A stretch of 27,593 bases of DNA from Hungatella sp. UBA3048 (GTDB lineage: Bacteria > Bacillota > Clostridia > Lachnospirales > Lachnospiraceae), in the NCBI GenBank assembly GCA_002367105.1, contig DFCS01000044.1:436635-464227 (forward strand), given 5' to 3'. Shown here piece after piece: positions 23,667-27,593 of this stretch (its first letter is position 1; each line of letters begins with the position of its first letter). The translations under genes and the position numbers were made by a program. A model generated the notes under the pieces. That model worked only from the letters and a program-made list of their open reading frames with translations, had not been told where the DNA came from and ran no database searches.

Positions 23667-24551
23667 TTATGACTTGCTGCTCTCTGATAACAATACTGCA
23701 ATAAAAATTAGAATAAACCCAATTAAAATTCTAAGAGTTAATGGTTCTCCTAATAAAGCAATTGCAAATATTACGCCAAAAACTGATTCTAAAGATAGCA
23801 ATATAGAAGCCGTTGCCGCCGGAACATATTTCTGCCCAATGTTTTGTATGGAAAAACATACTGCGGAAGCAAAGATCCCCAAATAAAATAGTGATCCCAC
23901 TAAGTCAGATGAAAATACATTCAGTGATAATTTGCCCTCCAAAATAAAGGCTAATACCCAACAGATAATTGCGGCACATGGTAACTGTATCATTGTCAAA
24001 TTAATAGGATCATGTTTTTTAGTGTAAGTATCTATAAATAAGATTTGTATACCATAACAAAAACTACAAATCAGAGTTAAGACATCACCAATATTAACAT
24101 GACTAATACCACTATTTAATGAAAGAAATCCTATTCCCACAACTGCCAGAACCGCTGCAACTAAACTTTTTCTATGAATTTTAACTCTATAGAATAAAAA
24201 ATTCATAAAAGGTACAATAATTACGTACAGCGTCGTTATAAATGCATTATTACTTGCAGTTGTATATTTCAAACCGTAAGTTTGAATTATATAACTTATA
24301 GATAACCAAAAGCCACATACTATTCCCGGCCAAACGATTGACTTATTAATGTTTTTTAACCTCGAAAAGAATATTACTGCCAAGGCCAGGCCACCTATGC
24401 TGAATCGTACTGCCATGAGATAAATCGGTGATATCTGGGAAACTGAATTTTTCATTACTACAAATGAGCTTCCCCATATTATTGTAATAAAAACAAATCC
24501 AAAAGATGATATAACTTCTTTCTTATGTAAAGATACTTTTTCCTCTTTCAA
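23667..24551 (-). CDS. EamA/DMT-superfamily transporter
   Basis: Integral membrane protein of 294 residues with ten predicted helices in two EamA repeats. Typical signatures are IIWGSSFVVMKNSV near 19-32 in the first repeat and LLSLESVFGVIFAIALLGEP then LTLRILIGFILIF in the second. These carriers mostly export amino acids, purines or other metabolites; the substrate is not predictable. The start is TTG 24551 with AAGGAG 7 nt upstream. It is AT-richer than the sugar locus and follows the truncated radical SAM gene by 35 bp, so both may be on one transcript. Confidence 0.9.
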   Translation of the reverse strand: MKEEKVSLHKKEVISSFGFVFITIIWGSSFVVMKNSVSQISPIYLMAVRFSIGGLALAVIFFSRLKNINKSIVWPGIVCGFWLSISYIIQTYGLKYTTASNNAFITTLYVIIVPFMNFLFYRVKIHRKSLVAAVLAVVGIGFLSLNSGISHVNIGDVLTLICSFCYGIQILFIDTYTKKHDPINLTMIQLPCAAIICWVLAFILEGKLSLNVFSSDLVGSLFYLGIFASAVCFSIQNIGQKYVPAATASILLSLESVFGVIFAIALLGEPLTLRILIGFILIFIAVLLSESSKS

Positions 24552-24586
24552 AATTGCACTCCTTGTTTAAGCTTTGTTCGGCTGCT

Positions 24587-25159
24587 TTATAAATAAAAGT
24601 CAAGTTTCTTATTGTCAAATATATTCAAAAATGTATCTATATTATCTCGTATTGAGTTATTACCGCTAAGAACAGATTTCCACTCGCCATAACATCTAGT
24701 ACATGGATGATCCAATGCCTCTAATATTTTATCTAATTTATTTGTGGAATTATAATTTTCAATTGCATCAATGCATTCTTCATCACATATAGGACAGTTA
24801 TGAGTAAATATATCAGCTGTTGGAAAAAATTCAAATCCGCCAACTCGAACCAGTCCTAAATCACCAACATTCTTTACAACTTCCATAACAGACCATATCC
24901 ATGATGGCCTATATAATCCCATCTTATGTAATAAATGTATAAGTGTATTTTTCTGCACACTTACTGGCTTCAAAGAAATTATATCTGCTCCGTTTTCAAA
25001 AGCCCATTTAATTGAATTTACTGAATCTTTGATAGCTAATTTCTCTGATACAAAAGGAGGCTTCTGCAAAACATAAACTAGCAAATACAAATTATTCTTC
25101 TTGATTATCTCTGATGCTTTATGAAAGTCATCTGGTTTAAATCCTTTATTGACACACAT
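24587..25159 (-). pseudogene. C-terminal half of an Elp3/RaSEA-like radical SAM protein
   Basis: Open frame of 190 codons. It resembles the C-terminal part of the radical SAM group that contains archaeosine-synthesis RaSEA (TIGR01210-like): it begins MCVNKGFKPDDFHKASEII, then KPPFVSEKLAIKDSVNSIKW, ADIISLKPVSVQKNTL and GLYRPSWIWSVMEV. The Cys pairs in HNCPICDEEC and HPCTRC may bind metal. The N-terminal part of the barrel, with the CxxxCxxC cluster site, is missing: the frame starts where the full-length proteins are already well past their middle, and no matching sequence was seen in the 420 bp upstream. The ribosome binding site is poor. I read it as a truncated remnant; a stand-alone C-terminal protein is possible. 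The family call is from memory of the pattern. Confidence 0.6.
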
Positions 25160-25333
25160 CTCACTATATTAATAAAATTTGATTAAAATAATTACTTTAA
25201 AATCAAATATTTATAATGATATCACCTATTAATTATATTTTTAAAAAATGATGCCAGCCATGTAAATAATGTTGTGAACTAAACTTTACTGTATGTAATA
25301 TCTCCTTGAATCCTTATAACTTGCAGCAAAAAT

Positions 25334-25364
25334 GATAAATATTATGATCTTCATAACATTTATC
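25334..25364 (-). terminator. Terminator of the AgrC/AgrA-like operon
   Basis: 14-bp arms 25334-25347 and 25351-25364 with a 3-nt loop. The single imperfect pair is a G-U wobble in minus-strand RNA but an A-C mismatch in the plus direction, and ATTTTTG follows on the minus strand. It lies about 215 nt after the kinase stop, so that 3' stretch is probably transcribed. Confidence 0.67.
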
Positions 25365-25528
25365 GTTATCATTCTATTTTTCCAAAAAAACAATCGTTTG
25401 TAAAAATTTATGAAACAGAAACTAAAGAGCTAAGGTTATCACAATATTTGAAATATGACAATCACTTCTTTGATACCGTATAAATATAATTTTCTATCAC
25501 TCTCCGTTATAATTTTTTAATCAATCAT

Positions 25529-25555
25529 TTATTTTACTGAATAATTTGAAATCAT
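25529..25555 (-). CDS. Eight-codon ORF with perfect ribosome binding site (doubtful)
   Basis: AGGAGGAG (25568-25561) stands 5 nt before ATG 25555, which opens MISNYSVK and stop. It starts 25 nt after the kinase stop. The site is the strongest in this segment, but the product is too short for a known pheromone precursor. It may be the start of a gene whose body was lost. Confidence 0.22.
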   Translation of the reverse strand: MISNYSVK

Positions 25556-25580
25556 ATATACTCCTCCTAGTCACAATAAT

Positions 25581-26861
25581 TTAAATATACAGCATTACAC
25601 AAATTTTAAACCATACTTGATCATAACTGATATCCACTGTTCCATTATATTTTTTGACTGTATATTTAACATTTTGTAATCCTATACCATGAGAAAACGA
25701 ATCTGATTTGTTTGTCAGCAATTCCCCCTTTTTTGTCTCAACTATACTCGAATATGTATTTTCCACTCTAAATACTATGCGTCCACGATTATATATCATT
25801 GATATGTTTATTCTTTTATTCTCTATTGCCTTTGATAAAGCTTCTATCGCGTTGTCAATAATATTCCCTAGAATAACGGTAATATCAAAAGGGTTAATAT
25901 TTAAATTTTCCGGTATTTGTAATTTAGTCATTACAGTAATATCTTTGTTTTTTGCCTCTTGTATTTTGATGTTTAAAATACCATCAATTATCGCATTACC
26001 TGTTTTAGATAAATTGTTTAGTATTTCAAAATCTATATTTATCAACCTATCTATATAATTGGCCGCATCTTCTATTTGATTACTTTTTAGATAAGATCTA
26101 ATTGATATTAAATGTTTATTTAAATCATGTTGCAAAGAAGCAGCTACCTTTGATGAAACTTTCATTAATTCGAAATGACTTTCATAGTATTTATTCTGCT
26201 GTTCCAACAATAATCCTTTTGTACGCTCAAACATTAATTTCGCCGCTAAATCATACAATACCATAATTGAAAAATTAATAATAAGCAAAAACATTATACA
26301 CATAACCATATGAACCCTTTTTATATTTCCTATATGGAATACTAAAACCAAAAAATATAGAGAAAATAATGGCATGACTATAATACACAACCAATATACT
26401 TTTGGGAAATTCACAGCCTCTTTTCCCTGTTTCTTAACACTTATTACGTATACTATAACTACTCCAATTAGTTGATTTGCAATTTCTCCGAAAATTGATG
26501 AATACTTACTGCTAGAATTAAGTGGGAAATGAACATATCCACTTATAGTAGCAACCAGCATTTCAACAATAAATATAATACTATATATACAAATTACTGC
26601 CATTATCCGCTGTTTAAAGTTGGCTTTATAATTTATAGTTAAAATCGAAAAATAAAATATATTATACATCAACATAATTATTGGTATATGAATTAAGGAA
26701 TAATATACTAATTTCAAAACAAAATATACTACATAGCTAAGAAATTCAAGTTTTTTATTCTCTGAACCATCAAGAAAAAATATATTCATTAGTTTAAAAA
26801 TTACATAAGTTGAAATTAAATTACAACTTATTTGAATTATATACAATTCATTAATCAACAT
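25581..26861 (-). CDS. AgrC-like GHKL sensor histidine kinase
   Basis: Membrane kinase of 426 residues. The first ~205 residues hold about six membrane helices, as in AgrC-type peptide-pheromone receptors. Then comes a dimerisation helix with the phosphoacceptor His245 in LQHDLNKHLISIRSYL and a GHKL ATPase domain with the N-box ILGNIIDNAIEAL (about 330-342) and HGIGLQNVKYTVKKYNG (about 391-407). The ATG overlaps the end of the regulator gene by 11 nt; GGAG is 8 nt upstream, inside that gene, so the two are coupled. No agrB or agrD is visible in the window, so the ligand may be encoded beyond the right edge or have been lost. The gene is markedly AT-rich. Confidence 0.92.
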   Translation of the reverse strand: MLINELYIIQISCNLISTYVIFKLMNIFFLDGSENKKLEFLSYVVYFVLKLVYYSLIHIPIIMLMYNIFYFSILTINYKANFKQRIMAVICIYSIIFIVEMLVATISGYVHFPLNSSSKYSSIFGEIANQLIGVVIVYVISVKKQGKEAVNFPKVYWLCIIVMPLFSLYFLVLVFHIGNIKRVHMVMCIMFLLIINFSIMVLYDLAAKLMFERTKGLLLEQQNKYYESHFELMKVSSKVAASLQHDLNKHLISIRSYLKSNQIEDAANYIDRLINIDFEILNNLSKTGNAIIDGILNIKIQEAKNKDITVMTKLQIPENLNINPFDITVILGNIIDNAIEALSKAIENKRINISMIYNRGRIVFRVENTYSSIVETKKGELLTNKSDSFSHGIGLQNVKYTVKKYNGTVDISYDQVWFKICVMLYI

Positions 26862-27582
26862 TTTCTATCTCCAAATATAAATAATTTTTTTGAATTTCTC
26901 TTACATGTTTTCTTCTATTCTGAGCTATTTTTATTATGTCATTATTCGAAATACAAATTCTATCATAAAAAAATTCTGTAACATTCATGTAATTAACTAA
27001 ATATGATTTATGTACATAAAAAAAACGGTGTATACTTAATTTGTCATAAATATTTTCTAATGAACCATAGAAAGTCTTTCGACCATTCGTTGTTATCATT
27101 TCGACTTCTCTGTCGTTACTTTTAAAATATAAAATATCCTTTATAGGTATTTTATTTAAATTTCTACCTTGTTTATATTGGAATGATACTTCTGCTTTTT
27201 GTAATAATCTAGTACATAGTTGTAATGTTTTCCAAATAACTTTATCTGCAATTGGTTTTATTAAGAAGTCTACTGGACGGACCTTAAACAATTCAAGTGC
27301 ATAATTCTTGTGAGATGAAATATAAACTATTTGTAAAGTTTCATTTTTTACTTTCTCCCTGATATAATGTCCAATACTTACACCACTAGAGGAATTAGCT
27401 AGTACAATGTCCAAAAATAATATATCATATACTTCACCATTATCCAAATCGTTGCATAGAGCCGCCCCTGTATAATAAACTTCAACAGAAAATATTTCCT
27501 GCACACCATTGCCATATTCAAATATAGCATTTTCTATATCCGAGCAAATTCTTATATCATCGTCACAAACAGCGTAAGCGTC
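26851..27582 (-). CDS. AgrA-like LytTR response regulator, 5' end disrupted or cut off
   Basis: The frame is open for 243 codons from 27582. It encodes a receiver domain (YAVCDDDIRICSDIEN, phosphoacceptor in YDILFLDIVLANSSSG, VDFLIKPI) and a C-terminal LytTR DNA-binding domain (IPIKDILYFKSNDREVEMIT, FFYVHKSYLVNYMNV, RRKHVREIQKN). The first possible start, GTG 27504, would remove the acidic pocket CDDD, so it cannot give a working receiver. The codons before CDDD read stop-DAYAV with no ATG, GTG or TTG. The natural start is therefore missing within the last ~15 bases of the window. The kinase gene overlaps its 3' end by 11 nt, and together they form a peptide-sensing-type pair. Confidence 0.85.
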   Translation of the reverse strand, partial: DAYAVCDDDIRICSDIENAIFEYGNGVQEIFSVEVYYTGAALCNDLDNGEVYDILFLDIVLANSSSGVSIGHYIREKVKNETLQIVYISSHKNYALELFKVRPVDFLIKPIADKVIWKTLQLCTRLLQKAEVSFQYKQGRNLNKIPIKDILYFKSNDREVEMITTNGRKTFYGSLENIYDKLSIHRFFYVHKSYLVNYMNVTEFFYDRICISNNDIIKIAQNRRKHVREIQKNYLYLEIENVD

Positions 27583-27593
27583 TTATAAGTACG

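Larger units (their letters stand above)
25160..25580 (-). other. AT-rich gap between radical SAM remnant and AgrC-like kinase
   Basis: 420 bp with no ORF above 30 codons that has a start and a ribosome binding site. It holds a terminator (25334-25364), an 8-codon ORF with a perfect ribosome binding site (25529-25555), an orphan AAGGAG (25307-25302) with no start codon behind it, and a TTTGATT/AATCAAA inverted repeat (25178-25207). No AgrD-like sequence was found. Confidence 0.5.

Noticed and set aside
25302..25307. AAGGAG on the minus strand in the AT-rich gap
   Set aside because: No start codon at suitable distance; the frame behind it soon closes.
25365..25580. Search for an AgrD-like cyclic peptide precursor behind the kinase
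   Set aside because: All three frames checked by eye; none has a start, a ribosome binding site and a Cys-containing core of 30-60 codons.
1..27593. CRISPR arrays, tRNA/rRNA genes, insertion sequences, prophage genes
   Set aside because: No spaced direct repeats, no tRNA-like cloverleaf or rRNA sequence, and no transposase, integrase or phage structural motif were recognised on either strand.

Overview
The window looks like chromosome of a low-to-mid GC anaerobic Firmicute, most likely a Lachnospiraceae/Clostridium relative. The reasons are the plsX-acpP-rnc-smc-ftsY core block, strong AGGAGG-type ribosome binding sites, TTG starts, an oxygen-sensitive radical SAM sulfatase maturase, and a YesMN-type two-component system beside a CUT2 sugar ABC transporter. 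The species is inferred, not read. Apart from the first ~3.2 kb, every gene is on the minus strand.

Region by region. (1) 1-1220, plus strand: the last codons of an unknown gene, an anaerobic sulfatase-maturase-like radical SAM/SPASM protein and a strong terminator. (2) 1307-3250, plus strand: a PadR repressor and a HAAS-domain membrane protein, overlapping by 8 nt, behind a consensus promoter that carries two copies of a 23-bp operator-like repeat. (3) 3226-5019: a possible frameshifted small ORF, a DJ-1/PfpI protein, a cupin protein with its own promoter, and a perfect 12-bp terminator stem. (4) 5084-13010, minus strand: the housekeeping operon plsX-acpP-rnc-smc-ftsY with ilvA (threonine deaminase) coupled to its end. 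It links phospholipid/fatty acid synthesis, RNA processing, chromosome organisation and protein targeting. A stem-loop sits between acpP and rnc. (5) 13028-23544, minus strand: a sugar uptake locus. An AraC-type response regulator, a short YesM-type kinase and a catalytically dead tandem ABC protein form one unit with its own terminator. A second unit holds the tandem ABC ATPase, permease, lipoprotein binding protein and a ROK kinase; a MATE exporter follows behind its own promoter. (6) 23582-27593, minus strand: a clearly AT-richer accessory segment with an EamA/DMT exporter, the C-terminal half of a radical SAM protein, a 420-bp gap of relics, and an AgrC/AgrA-like two-component pair. The regulator has no start codon before the window edge.

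How it works together (inference): in region 5 the response regulator probably activates the transporter operon through AAGAAT/CCCC direct repeats next to an extended -10 promoter. The kinase has almost no extracellular domain, so the signal may come through partner proteins. The ABC-like protein has lost Walker A, Walker B and signature residues in both halves and lies directly downstream of the kinase, which makes it the best candidate here for an undescribed signalling component. Region 6 looks horizontally acquired and partly decayed.
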